DNA of 35,282 nt from Candidatus Gastranaerophilales bacterium (GTDB lineage Bacteria; Cyanobacteriota; Vampirovibrionia; Gastranaerophilales; Gastranaerophilaceae): contig CALUPM010000013.1 in NCBI GenBank assembly GCA_944322665.1, positions 1 to 35,282 on the forward strand, written 5' to 3'. Positions 24,419 to 32,028 of this stretch are shown here, piece by piece; position 1 is the first letter of the stretch; every line of letters starts with the position of its first letter. Below the pieces are notes generated by a model. It had not been told where the DNA came from, searched no databases, and worked only from the letters and a program-made list of their open reading frames with translations. The position numbers and the translations under genes are program-made.

Positions 24419-25132
24419 TTACACATGCAATACAAATCCGCCCTTGTCGGCGTTGTCAAGTTTATCGCCTTCAATTTTTGCACGGAGGTTTTTAATATAT
24501 TTGTACACATAGTCTCTGGGCAATTCAAGAAGTGTTGCAAGATCCTTTGCGTAAACTATTTTGTTGCTGTTTTCAAGAAAGTAATCGAAAACTTTCTGTT
24601 CTCTGTCTGTCAAAGCTTTTTTGAAAACAATTCTTACTTCTTCTCTCAGGCTGTCTGATTTTGAAGACTTAGATTTAGACGTTGTTTTTGTTGTTTTAAC
24701 AGTTTTTTCTGATTTTACAGCTTTTGTAGATTTAGCTGTAGTTTTTGGTTTCTTTTCAGTTTTAACGGTTTTGGGCGCCGTTTTAGCTGCGGCTTTTTTA
24801 GCGGCAGTATGAGCTTTTGATGCTTTTTCGGCTGCCTCTTTTACATCAGCGTCAAGTTTTATATTGGAAATAGAAAACGGTGAAGGGGCAATCTCTCTTT
24901 CTCTCTCGTAAGCTCTGTCTGCTATAGTGCTGAGTCTTTCTGCTTTTGACGGCATCCAGTCGTCGGAAGTTGAAACTACAGGTTTCCCTTTTAAAACTAT
25001 ATCAACCAGATCATTAGTCGGCTTTGCTTCTTCAATCTTTTTTCCCAACCTTGCTGCAAATTCTTCTAATGTAATCTTTTCTAATGAGCTTCTCCATTGT
25101 TTTATCTCTTCTTTGCTCAGGTATTCAGACAT
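24419..25132 (-). CDS. Histone-H1-like Lys/Ala/Thr-rich protein with C-terminal winged-helix domain
   Basis: A 237-aa protein with three parts. The N-terminal 90 residues are acidic and helical (SKEEIKQWRSSLEKITLEEF). Residues about 100-160 are a low-complexity arm of Lys, Ala, Thr and Ser (AAKKAAAKTAPKTVKTEKKP, then KSTKAVKSEKTVKTTKTTSK), resembling bacterial H1-like and eukaryotic H1 tails. The last 65 residues (LTDREQKVFDYFLENSNKIV, LATLLELPRDYVYKYIKNLR, GGFVLHV) look like an OmpR-type winged helix. A DNA-binding, possibly nucleoid-associated, role is inferred. AAGGAG precedes the ATG. It follows the thymidylate-kinase pair with a 153-bp gap and probably has its own promoter (TATAGT upstream). 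Confidence 0.75.
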   Translation of the reverse strand: MSEYLSKEEIKQWRSSLEKITLEEFAARLGKKIEEAKPTNDLVDIVLKGKPVVSTSDDWMPSKAERLSTIADRAYEREREIAPSPFSISNIKLDADVKEAAEKASKAHTAAKKAAAKTAPKTVKTEKKPKTTAKSTKAVKSEKTVKTTKTTSKSKSSKSDSLREEVRIVFKKALTDREQKVFDYFLENSNKIVYAKDLATLLELPRDYVYKYIKNLRAKIEGDKLDNADKGGFVLHV

Positions 25133-25285
25133 TAACTAATCTCCTTTTTACACTATAATTGGTCTCACTAACTATTCTTAATGTACCATAAATCAGGCTC
25201 TTTGGCGCAAAATGTTTCGGTACGTAAATTTTTATGTTTATTAGTTTACAAAGTATTGAAAAACCTTTTAAAAAGTTGTTCTGAT

Positions 25286-25957
25286 TTAGTACATAACTCC
25301 GGAATCAAGAATTTTCTGTACTTCCGACTGCATTATTGTATGAATTTCTTCTATGGATTTGGTTCCGTCAATGCTGATAAAATTGTATGTGCTTTTCATT
25401 TTGTTGTATTGTTCAAGGCATTTTTTCTGGTAGATTTCAAAGCTTTTGTAAAAGTCTGTTGAAAATCCGACATCTCTGCCGCTTTCGTAAAAGTCGAGTC
25501 CGGTTGTGCCGATAATACGTTTCAACAAAACATCCACCGGCATATCAAGATAAAAAATCAAATCCGGTTCCGGGGCGTATTCGTACAGGTTTTTAACCCA
25601 TTCTATATCCTGACCTCTTACGACATCGCGCGCAAGGGCAGTATAATAATACCTGTCAAGAAGTACGATAAATCCTGACTTTAAAGCTGGTATTATTGTG
25701 TTTTCAAGCCTGTCCGCAAAGTCTGCCGCATAAAGAAGGCTGTAAGTTGTGGCGTTTAAGAGGTTTCTGTCTTTTGCCTCGTCGATTACTTTGGCAATTA
25801 ACCTTGACGTTTTCCATTCTGACACCATAACACCGTAAGACTGATCTTCGATTGAGCGTTTCAAAAGTTCAAGCTGGGTTGATTTTCCGCTTCCGTCAGT
25901 ACCTTCTATTACTATCAAAAGCCCGTCATAGTTGTGTTTTTTCTTGAATTTTTCCAT
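25286..25957 (-). CDS. Thymidylate-kinase-like P-loop kinase, second of a tandem pair
   Basis: A 223-aa P-loop kinase of the thymidylate kinase family. Walker A is EGTDGSGKST (residues 18-27) and the DRY motif is DRYYYTALARDV (101-112). The phosphate-donor/substrate arginine region, usually FTREPGGT, is replaced by VSEWKTSRLI. This marks a TMK-like subfamily rather than the classical dTMP kinase. It is clearly paralogous to its upstream neighbour, aligned almost without gaps at the same residue numbers. It starts with ATG overlapping the upstream stop (TAATG), so the two are translated together. Compared with the first copy, the segment SNDPYESY has become STDFYKSF, so substrate contacts may differ. 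Product: nucleotide kinase, substrate not proven. Confidence 0.78.
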   Translation of the reverse strand: MEKFKKKHNYDGLLIVIEGTDGSGKSTQLELLKRSIEDQSYGVMVSEWKTSRLIAKVIDEAKDRNLLNATTYSLLYAADFADRLENTIIPALKSGFIVLLDRYYYTALARDVVRGQDIEWVKNLYEYAPEPDLIFYLDMPVDVLLKRIIGTTGLDFYESGRDVGFSTDFYKSFEIYQKKCLEQYNKMKSTYNFISIDGTKSIEEIHTIMQSEVQKILDSGVMY

Positions 25958-26631
25958 TAAATTTCAACTCCTTTAGCTTTTAGAACTTCTCTCAGCATTT
26001 CTCTGATTTTGGTTTGTTTTTTGTGAATGGATTCCGTGGCGTCGATTTTTACAAGCCCGAATTCATCGACCATTTTTTGATATTCTTTTATAACCCGTCC
26101 CTGAAAAATCATATAGCTTTCGTAAGGGTCGTTGCTTAGTTTTAAATCCATACCGGCTTCGTAGAATTTAGGCGCGCGGTTTGAGCAAATCCGCTCCATT
26201 GATACTTTCGGGTTTATGTCAAAATAAACCGCAAGATCCGGTTTGATTGCGAAGTCGTAAACTTTTCTGACCCACTGTGCATCGACTCCTCTTGCAACAT
26301 CACGGGCAAATGCCGTATAGGCATACCTGTCTGCAAGAACTATAAAACCTGCTTTCAGCGCAGGATCAATAACCTGTTTTAATCTGTCCGCAAAGTCGAC
26401 CGCATGAAGAAGCGAGAAGGTTCTTGGCGAGAGCATATTTTTTTTCTTAGCAAGCTTTGTTGTTTTGCTGATTAATTCTGAGGAGTTCCATTCCGTAAAA
26501 ATTACATCCTGCCCGATTGACTTGAGCCAGTCGCGCAGAAGCACAAGCTGTGTTGACTTTCCGCTTCCGTCAATCCCTTCTACACATATTAATGTCCCCT
26601 TTAAATCGTGTTTTTCTTTTAATTTAGACAA
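25957..26631 (-). CDS. Thymidylate-kinase-like P-loop kinase, first of a tandem pair
   Basis: A 224-aa protein with Walker A EGIDGSGKST (18-27) and DRYAYTAFARDV (101-112), followed by LAVYFDINPKVSMERI and a C-terminal SNDPYESYMIFQGRV segment. This is the less diverged of two tandem paralogs. FTEWNSSELI replaces the FTREPGG motif of classical Tmk, a feature of the dTMP-kinase-like subfamily I know from cyanobacteria and some other phyla. Start is TTG with AAGGAG 8 nt upstream; no better start exists. It lies 23 bp after the YhaM-like gene and overlaps the next kinase by one base. Likely in nucleotide metabolism with the nuclease upstream. Confidence 0.8.
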   Translation of the reverse strand: MSKLKEKHDLKGTLICVEGIDGSGKSTQLVLLRDWLKSIGQDVIFTEWNSSELISKTTKLAKKKNMLSPRTFSLLHAVDFADRLKQVIDPALKAGFIVLADRYAYTAFARDVARGVDAQWVRKVYDFAIKPDLAVYFDINPKVSMERICSNRAPKFYEAGMDLKLSNDPYESYMIFQGRVIKEYQKMVDEFGLVKIDATESIHKKQTKIREMLREVLKAKGVEI

Positions 26632-26654
26632 ATTTACAACTCCTTTTATTTTTA

Positions 26655-27488
26655 TTATGCCTCAAGCATAGACGCATTAATTTTACCGAACTTGGCAGAC
26701 ATATTGTCTATCAGGTGGATAAGATAAAGTTCCGGCTCCAGATCTTTGCCGTCAAGGTCGATTATAGCCCCCCATTCTGCCCGTCCGTGGTGTGCCGCAA
26801 TCATTTTTGCAACTTCTTTAAATCCTGCGGTCATACAGATTGAAAATCCGTACTGGGAGTGTGTCAGCCATTCAGAGCGGAAGTTTTCATCATAATCTAT
26901 CAGACCTGTTTCAAGGTTAATGGTGTATTCAAAAATTTTGCCGATGTCGTGGAGTATGCACGCCGCATAAATGTTGTCGCGGTTTGGTTTGTAATCCATT
27001 ATGTCCATATTAGTTTCGGCAAACTTCAGGCATTCAAGCGTGTGCACCATAAGTCCGCCGACATAATTGTGGTGCATTAATTTGGCCGCCGGCGCAACTT
27101 TAATCTCTTCCTGATGTTTTTCAAAATAGCCGCTTATGAATTTCTTCAACTCCGGATTTTGAATTTTTTCAAAATATGCGGTCAAATTTTTGTAATATTC
27201 TTCCCGTTCGTTTTCATCAAGCCCCATTTTGGCTTCTTTTACAAGCTCTAAGGATGTCACAAGGCAGTTGTTGAATTTTTCATTGAATGAGCCTGAAACT
27301 ATTCTCAGCAGATTTCCGCATCTGAAAAGTTTGCTGTCCATTCTGTTCAGGGCTTCTTCCCATAAAATGCAGTTTAAAAGAGAACCGTCCTCTGTGCTTT
27401 TAAGCTGGAGTTTGCCCATCTTTGTGCCGGCTTTTGTGTCGCCTATTGAAAATACTACTACTTCATAAATTACATCTCTGCTAAACAT
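26655..27488 (-). CDS. HD-domain 3'-5' exoribonuclease, YhaM-like
   Basis: A 277-aa protein with an N-terminal OB-fold nucleic-acid binding domain (residues 1-85: VFSIGDTKAGTKMGKLQLKS, LNCILWEE, GNLLRIVSGSFNEK) followed by an HD phosphohydrolase domain. The metal ligands are seen in HHNYVGGLMVHTLE (138-151), CILHDIGK (H180, D181), THSQYG and AAHHGRAEWG. This order is that of Bacillus YhaM (about 314 aa), which trims RNA and single-stranded DNA from the 3' end. AAGGA precedes ATG. First gene of an operon with the two thymidylate-kinase-like genes, fitting recycling of nucleotides, though that is inference. Confidence 0.85.
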   Translation of the reverse strand: MFSRDVIYEVVVFSIGDTKAGTKMGKLQLKSTEDGSLLNCILWEEALNRMDSKLFRCGNLLRIVSGSFNEKFNNCLVTSLELVKEAKMGLDENEREEYYKNLTAYFEKIQNPELKKFISGYFEKHQEEIKVAPAAKLMHHNYVGGLMVHTLECLKFAETNMDIMDYKPNRDNIYAACILHDIGKIFEYTINLETGLIDYDENFRSEWLTHSQYGFSICMTAGFKEVAKMIAAHHGRAEWGAIIDLDGKDLEPELYLIHLIDNMSAKFGKINASMLEA

Positions 27489-27662
27489 AAAAAATCCTTC
27501 TATACTTATTATTTTAAAATTTTACCATAAAGAATTCATGTAAAACACAGATGTAAACATTTATATCTGTTTTCATACATTTAAATAATTGCAGGACAGA
27601 AAATATTAATATATAATAATAACGTAGTAGAAAAAAGGATAAAATGTATAAAAAAGCTTGAT

Positions 27663-27701
27663 ATGATTGAATTTCAGGGGGAGGGGGGCACCCGAAAATA
27701 A
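27663..27701 (+). CDS. Candidate 12-codon leader peptide ahead of pilin-like gene A
   Basis: MIEFQGEGGTRK followed by TAA. It lies in a different frame from the pilin. A five-codon ORF with an AAAAGGA ribosome binding site (ATG 27644, stop TGA 27659-27661) ends 1 nt before its ATG, so re-initiation is possible. Its sequence is repeated with three substitutions before the second pilin-like gene (33108-33146), two of them synonymous in this frame. TTCA and GGAG (27673-27683) pair with CTCCTGAA (27703-27710) across the stop codon. Confidence 0.35.
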   Translation: MIEFQGEGGTRK

Positions 27702-28416
27702 GCTCCTGAACAGGAAAATCAAAGGATTTACTATTGCTGAAGTATTGATAACGCTAGGTATAATCGGAATAATTGCCTCAATGACAATGCCGATGATTAT
27801 TGCAAAATACCAGAAAAAAGTGACTGTAGAGCGGCTGAAAAAATTTTATTCCGTGATGATGAATGTAATAAACCTCTCCGAGTCTGAAAACGGAGAAATG
27901 GCAGACTGGGACTTTCCAAAAGAGTCGTATGATAAAAGCATTGATAAATTTTTTCAGAGATATTATCTTCCTTACCTGAAAGATGCGAAAGAATGCTATT
28001 CTGCGAATTGTTTCACAAAAGAAGTCTACGCAATAAAATATTTAAATGGACAACCTGCGGACGGTGTTGTCGTTGTTAATTATATCGTAAAAACCAATGA
28101 CGGTATGTATATTTATTTATTGCCTAATATTCCAGCCGGTTATATATGGATGTTTGTTGATATAAATGCACATCAGAAACCAAATCAAATCGGACGTGAT
28201 ATATTTGTTTTTGATGTATATGGTCATCCAAATTATCTTAACAGAAAAAACTATTATTTAAAATTTTGGGGCTCCAATTATTATAAAACCACAGAAGATT
28301 TAATATCTACTAATAATTATGGCTGTAATGAGTCGGCCGCAGATTATTCCGGATTTTTGTGCGGCGCGCTGATATTTAGAAGCGGCTGGAAAATTCCCGA
28401 TAATTATCCGTGGTGA
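27667..28416 (+). CDS. Prepilin-like protein A (type IV pilin N-terminal motif)
   Basis: A type IV pilin/pseudopilin-like protein of up to 249 residues. The prepilin peptidase site is KG-FTIAEVLITLGIIGI: cleavage after Gly, methylatable Phe, Glu5 present, and a long hydrophobic helix through the membrane. The body is rich in Tyr and Asn, and the end has CGALIFRSGWKIPDNYPW, shared with the copy at 33112. The longest open frame begins at TTG 27667, but no ribosome binding site serves it. Codons before about 27702 show no constraint in this frame, so the true route into the frame is unclear (see findings). No pilus assembly genes are nearby. It is probably a minor pilin or pilin-like surface protein processed by machinery encoded elsewhere. 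Confidence 0.8.
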   Translation: MNFRGRGAPENKLLNRKIKGFTIAEVLITLGIIGIIASMTMPMIIAKYQKKVTVERLKKFYSVMMNVINLSESENGEMADWDFPKESYDKSIDKFFQRYYLPYLKDAKECYSANCFTKEVYAIKYLNGQPADGVVVVNYIVKTNDGMYIYLLPNIPAGYIWMFVDINAHQKPNQIGRDIFVFDVYGHPNYLNRKNYYLKFWGSNYYKTTEDLISTNNYGCNESAADYSGFLCGALIFRSGWKIPDNYPW

Positions 28417-28434
28417 TTTCGTATAGCGGCTATT

Positions 28435-28473
28435 AAAAAGCAAAACAGTCATGATTTATTCAGACTGTTTTGC
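28435..28473 (-). terminator. Terminator of ilvC
   Basis: GCAAAACAGTC (28440-28450) pairs with GACTGTTTTGC (28463-28473). On the minus strand the stem is followed by TTTTTAATA, so it ends the ilvC message; it may also stop the pilin transcript. Confidence 0.75.
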
Positions 28474-28500
28474 ATAAAGAATAGTTTGAAACAATGGGTT

Positions 28501-29529
28501 TTAATTTCTGCTTCTGTCGATGATTTTTTTGTCTTTGCCCCAGACGAATGAGGAGCGGATTTCTTCTCCTATTTTTTCAAGCGAATGTTCGCTGTTTATG
28601 CGTCTGAGTTCGTCGAATACAGAACAGCCGCTCTGCATTTCTTCCATAAATTCATCCGAAAATTTGCCGCTTTGAATATCTTCTAAGATTTTTCGCATTG
28701 CATCTTTTGATTCTTTGCCGATTACACGGGGGCCTCTTGTCATATCGCCGTATTCTGCCGTGTTTGAAATTGAATAGCGCATATCCTTTAAACCGCCTTC
28801 ATAAATCAAATCCACAATAAGTTTCATCTCGTGAAGAGTTTCAAAATATGCCATATATGGTGAATATCCGGCTTCAACAAGAGTTTCAAAGCCTGCTTTA
28901 ATAAGTGCGCTGATTCCGCCGCAGATAACAGCCTGTTCGCCGAAAAGGTCGGTTTCTGTTTCTTCTCTAAATGTTGTTTCAATAATTCCTGCTCTGCCGG
29001 CGCCTATTGCAGCTGCATAAGACAGCGCGATTTCTTTTGAGTCACCTGAGCCGTCCTGATAAATTGCAATTAGAGCCGGAACCCCTTTTCCGGCTTCATA
29101 TTCGCTTCTGACAGTGTGTCCGGGGCCTTTCGGGGCAACCATAATTACATTAACATCCTCAGGCGCCACAATCTTTTTGAAGTGAATATTAAATCCGTGT
29201 GAAAACATCAAATACTGGCCTTTTCTCATATTCGGTTTAATCTGACGCTCAAAAATTTCCGCCTGAATTTCGTCAGGGATAAGAATTTGTACAATATCAG
29301 CTTCTTTTACGGCGTCTTCAATGCTCATAATTTTAAATCCGTATTTTTGAGCTTTCTCAAAACTTCTTCCGCCTTCTCTTAAGCCGAGAATAACGTCGCA
29401 GCCTGAATCTTTCAAATTCATCGACTGCCCGTAGCCCTGAGAGCCGAAACCGATAATTGCGATTTTTTTTGTTTTGATTAAATCTTTGTTAATATCCTTG
29501 TCAAGATAGATTTTAAGTTCGTTTTCCAT
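28501..29529 (-). CDS. ilvC: Ketol-acid reductoisomerase, class I
   Basis: IlvC converts acetolactate (or acetohydroxybutyrate) with NADPH and Mg2+ in valine, leucine and isoleucine synthesis. The 342-aa length is that of the short class I enzyme. Rossmann loop: [12 protein letters not shown] (25-36). Cofactor loop: [12 protein letters not shown], with Arg and Ser as in NADPH-specific enzymes. [15 protein letters not shown] and the metal ligands in [14 protein letters not shown] and [12 protein letters not shown] follow, then [22 protein letters not shown] lies before the ATG. It stands alone here, without ilvBN or leuABCD, flanked by a terminator and a repeat-filled spacer. Confidence 0.97.
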   Translation of the reverse strand: MENELKIYLDKDINKDLIKTKKIAIIGFGSQGYGQSMNLKDSGCDVILGLREGGRSFEKAQKYGFKIMSIEDAVKEADIVQILIPDEIQAEIFERQIKPNMRKGQYLMFSHGFNIHFKKIVAPEDVNVIMVAPKGPGHTVRSEYEAGKGVPALIAIYQDGSGDSKEIALSYAAAIGAGRAGIIETTFREETETDLFGEQAVICGGISALIKAGFETLVEAGYSPYMAYFETLHEMKLIVDLIYEGGLKDMRYSISNTAEYGDMTRGPRVIGKESKDAMRKILEDIQSGKFSDEFMEEMQSGCSVFDELRRINSEHSLEKIGEEIRSSFVWGKDKKIIDRSRN

Positions 29530-29619
29530 ATCTGCCTCTCCTTAGACCTGTTTATCTACTTAGTCTAACACAAAAAGAAAAAGTTACGAAAACTGGCGTG
29601 CGGATTTTTACAAAGTTAA

Positions 29620-29880
29620 TAAAAGGCGATAAGGCGACAGAGAACGCCCCATTTTGTCCGTCATGTCATTCTGAGGGCGAAGCCCGAAGAATCTCATCGG
29701 ATTTTAAGGGGATCCTTCGCCTGCGGCTCAGGATGACGTGTTATTTTCCTCTGTCATTCTGAGGGCGAAGCCCGAAGAATCTCATCGGATTTTCAGAAGA
29801 GCCTTCGGCTTTTCGCACTCGCAGTAAACGGGTACGGCGAATCCTTCCCCCCTCTGCTCGTGCGCCTCGGGATGGCAAAA
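29620..29880. repeat. Repeat cluster upstream of ilvC
   Basis: No gene in 29530-29904. AAGGCGATAAGGCGACAG leads into CGCCCCATTTTGTC (29645-29658). Two successive palindromic units follow, starting GTCATTCTGAGGGCGAAGCC (about 29664 and 29754) with ends near CGGCTCAGGATGAC. Then comes CTTCGGCTTTTCGCACTCGC and GTAAACGGGTACGGC, which is an inverted copy of the segment at 18600-18665. Confidence 0.75.
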
Positions 29881-29904
29881 AGGGCGAAAACGTAATTTAA
29901 ATCC

Positions 29905-30894
29905 CTAATTAGTCAAAATTCCGCTGTTTTCGCCGAATATAAATACCTGAAGCGCGTTTTCCGCTGCCTTTACAGGTTTATAAAAATTCTTCACAAGGAT
30001 TATTTGATTCTGGATTGCCTGATAATTTTTCCCTCTCAAATATTCCCCGAGTTTTTCGGAGGTTTTTGTATAATTTTTTTGTTTCACAAACGGGTAAAAA
30101 ACACTTCTTCTTCTGGAAATTTCCGAGATTGCATAATTCAGAACGTCGTCGTAAGAAATGTCATAGCCGTCGTTTGTCGTAAAATCTATTATAAAATTCA
30201 AATTGTCGCTTGTTGTGATTGAAATATACCCGATAATCCTTTTTTTAGAAGGTTCTTCAATTACATAACGGTTTTTGTAAAACTGTGAATATCCTCCGAA
30301 AATCGGGTCTTCAAACTCCTGCTTTATCCTCTCCAAAGACGGTTTGTAAATTGTTTCAATTTCAGCGTTGTAGAGTCTGCACACGGCTTTTGCGTCCCCG
30401 TTGCAAAAATGCCTGAATCCGTATGGTACATCAGGATTTTTGTTGAAATTTTCGATTTTCCATAAGGTTTCGCTTGCACACTGCCTGAAGCCGCAGCCGT
30501 CAGTGAAAAGTTTCAGAAGTTCGTCGTGGCACTCGTCGACCGAAACTATGAATGATGACGCGCCTTTTGCCGAATATCTCGACGTTACAAAATCTATAAG
30601 CTGTTTACCGGAATCATAAAAATTGTTCTGAAATACAAGACGGGTAATATTGATTTTGTAAGGGTTTCCGATTGCCGGCTCCGTTGTAATCAGCCCTAAA
30701 ATTTCTTTCCCGTCAAGAAGTATAAAGGATTCATTCAAGAACCTGTACCTGAGCGGCAAAATTGAATTGACAAATCCGAACGGTTCATTTAGCAGGGCTT
30801 TCATAAAAAATTCACCCTCCGGCGAGCCGAGATAAGAGATCATTTTTTTTAGTTTCGGATAGTCAAAGCAGTTTAACTTTCGGATACGTGTCAT
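29905..30894 (-). CDS. GNAT-like acetyltransferase-family protein
   Basis: A 329-aa protein with the general look of tandem GNAT folds. The N-terminal half holds FILLDGKEILGLITTEPAIG (beta4-like) and a following RLVFQNNFYDSGKQLIDFVT helix. The second half holds RYVIEEPSKKRIIGYISITT and an ISYDDVLNYAISEISRR helix, which fit an acetyl-CoA-type fold. The classic Q/RxxGxG/A pyrophosphate loop is not clear in either half, so activity is uncertain. It begins MTRIRKLNCFDYPKL, typical of N-terminal GNAT segments. No Shine-Dalgarno; the -10 box lies 6 nt before ATG. Divergent from the zinc dehydrogenase pair. Substrate unknown. Confidence 0.6.
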   Translation of the reverse strand: MTRIRKLNCFDYPKLKKMISYLGSPEGEFFMKALLNEPFGFVNSILPLRYRFLNESFILLDGKEILGLITTEPAIGNPYKINITRLVFQNNFYDSGKQLIDFVTSRYSAKGASSFIVSVDECHDELLKLFTDGCGFRQCASETLWKIENFNKNPDVPYGFRHFCNGDAKAVCRLYNAEIETIYKPSLERIKQEFEDPIFGGYSQFYKNRYVIEEPSKKRIIGYISITTSDNLNFIIDFTTNDGYDISYDDVLNYAISEISRRRSVFYPFVKQKNYTKTSEKLGEYLRGKNYQAIQNQIILVKNFYKPVKAAENALQVFIFGENSGILTN

Positions 30895-30900
30895 ATTCTA

Positions 30901-30929
30901 ATTATATATTTTATTTTAATGTTTCGCAA
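30901..30929 (-). promoter_or_regulatory. Promoter of the GNAT-like gene, leaderless type
   Basis: On the minus strand TTGCGA (30929-30924), 17 nt and TATAAT (30906-30901), ending 6 nt before the ATG at 30894. The best of the five leaderless-type promoters in the window. Confidence 0.7.
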
Positions 30930-30969
30930 GTTTGTGTTAAAATTTTTGTATAGAGGGAGATGATTAATA

Positions 30970-31980
30970 ATGCGGACAGCCGTAATTGGTAATGACGAAA
31001 TTGTGATTAAGGAAGCGGGACGATTGACTCTCGAAGGTAGAAAAGGCGCTGTTGTAAAAGTTCTGGGCTGCGGGCTGTGCGGGTCGGATATCGTCAAATT
31101 CAGAGAGAAAATCTCACCTTCCGGAACCGTTTTAGGGCACGAGATTGTGGCGCAGATAGAAGAAATAAATTCAGATACTTTATTTAAAAAAGGTGACAAA
31201 ATTGTGACTTCCCATCATATTCCGTGCGGCAAGTGTGTTTTTTGTAAATCCGGCAATGTTTCTATGTGTACACATTTTAAGAAAACCAATATAATTCCGG
31301 GCGGATTCAGCGAGTATGTGTATTTGTCCGAAGAACACCTGAAGCAGGTTGCGCATCTTCTTCCGGAAAATCTGACGGAAATTGAAGGTTCGTTTTATGA
31401 ACCTCTTGGCTGCTGTGTCAGAGCTGTTCACAGAACCGGTTTAATAGAAAATTCCACAGTTCTCGTTGTCGGGCTGGGGTCTATCGGAATTCTGATGGCG
31501 CAGGCTCTGAAGGCGCACGGAATGAATGTTATCGGGTGCGATCTTCTCGAAGAAAGAGTCGGTATTCTGAAAAATCTCGGAATTGAGGCGATAAATTCTT
31601 CAGACATTGATAAAACCAGAAAATATATTTTTGATAAAACCGGAGGTTACGGAGTCGACGCTGTTTTTATGACGTCAGGAGCGGATAAAGCAATTGACTT
31701 TGCTCTGAAAATGATCAGAAACGGCGGCAAAATCCTTGTTTTTGCAAGCACTCCGAAAAATTCCGGATACGCAAACAATGAAATCTACTACCGCGAATTG
31801 ACGGTTCTCGGCAGTTATTCGCCTTCTCCGTCGGATTTGAAAGAATCGCTGGAACTTTTGAAAAGCGGAAAAGTAAAAGTTAAGAATTTGTCAACGGTTT
31901 ACGATTTTGGTAAAATAAACGAAGCATTCAAAGATACAATCGCAAACAGAATTTTGAAAGCTTACATAAAAATTTCATAG
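30970..31980 (+). CDS. Zinc-dependent medium-chain dehydrogenase 1
   Basis: A 336-aa MDR-family alcohol/polyol dehydrogenase. Catalytic zinc ligands: GCGLCGSD (C37) and LGHE (H57, E58). The structural zinc lobe is CGKCVFCKSGNVSMC (four Cys, about 88-102). The NAD(P) loop is VVGLGSIGILMA. Sequence type is that of sorbitol, threonine or galactitol dehydrogenases; the substrate is not evident. GAGGGAG lies about 10 nt before the ATG. Followed after 48 bp by a second MDR gene, so the pair likely acts on related sugar alcohols or on two steps of one route. Ends with TAG. Confidence 0.85.
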   Translation: MRTAVIGNDEIVIKEAGRLTLEGRKGAVVKVLGCGLCGSDIVKFREKISPSGTVLGHEIVAQIEEINSDTLFKKGDKIVTSHHIPCGKCVFCKSGNVSMCTHFKKTNIIPGGFSEYVYLSEEHLKQVAHLLPENLTEIEGSFYEPLGCCVRAVHRTGLIENSTVLVVGLGSIGILMAQALKAHGMNVIGCDLLEERVGILKNLGIEAINSSDIDKTRKYIFDKTGGYGVDAVFMTSGADKAIDFALKMIRNGGKILVFASTPKNSGYANNEIYYRELTVLGSYSPSPSDLKESLELLKSGKVKVKNLSTVYDFGKINEAFKDTIANRILKAYIKIS

Positions 31981-32028
31981 CGGCTGCGCTGAAAAGGTTG
32001 TCAGGGGCGTTGCAAAAAAGGAAACTAA

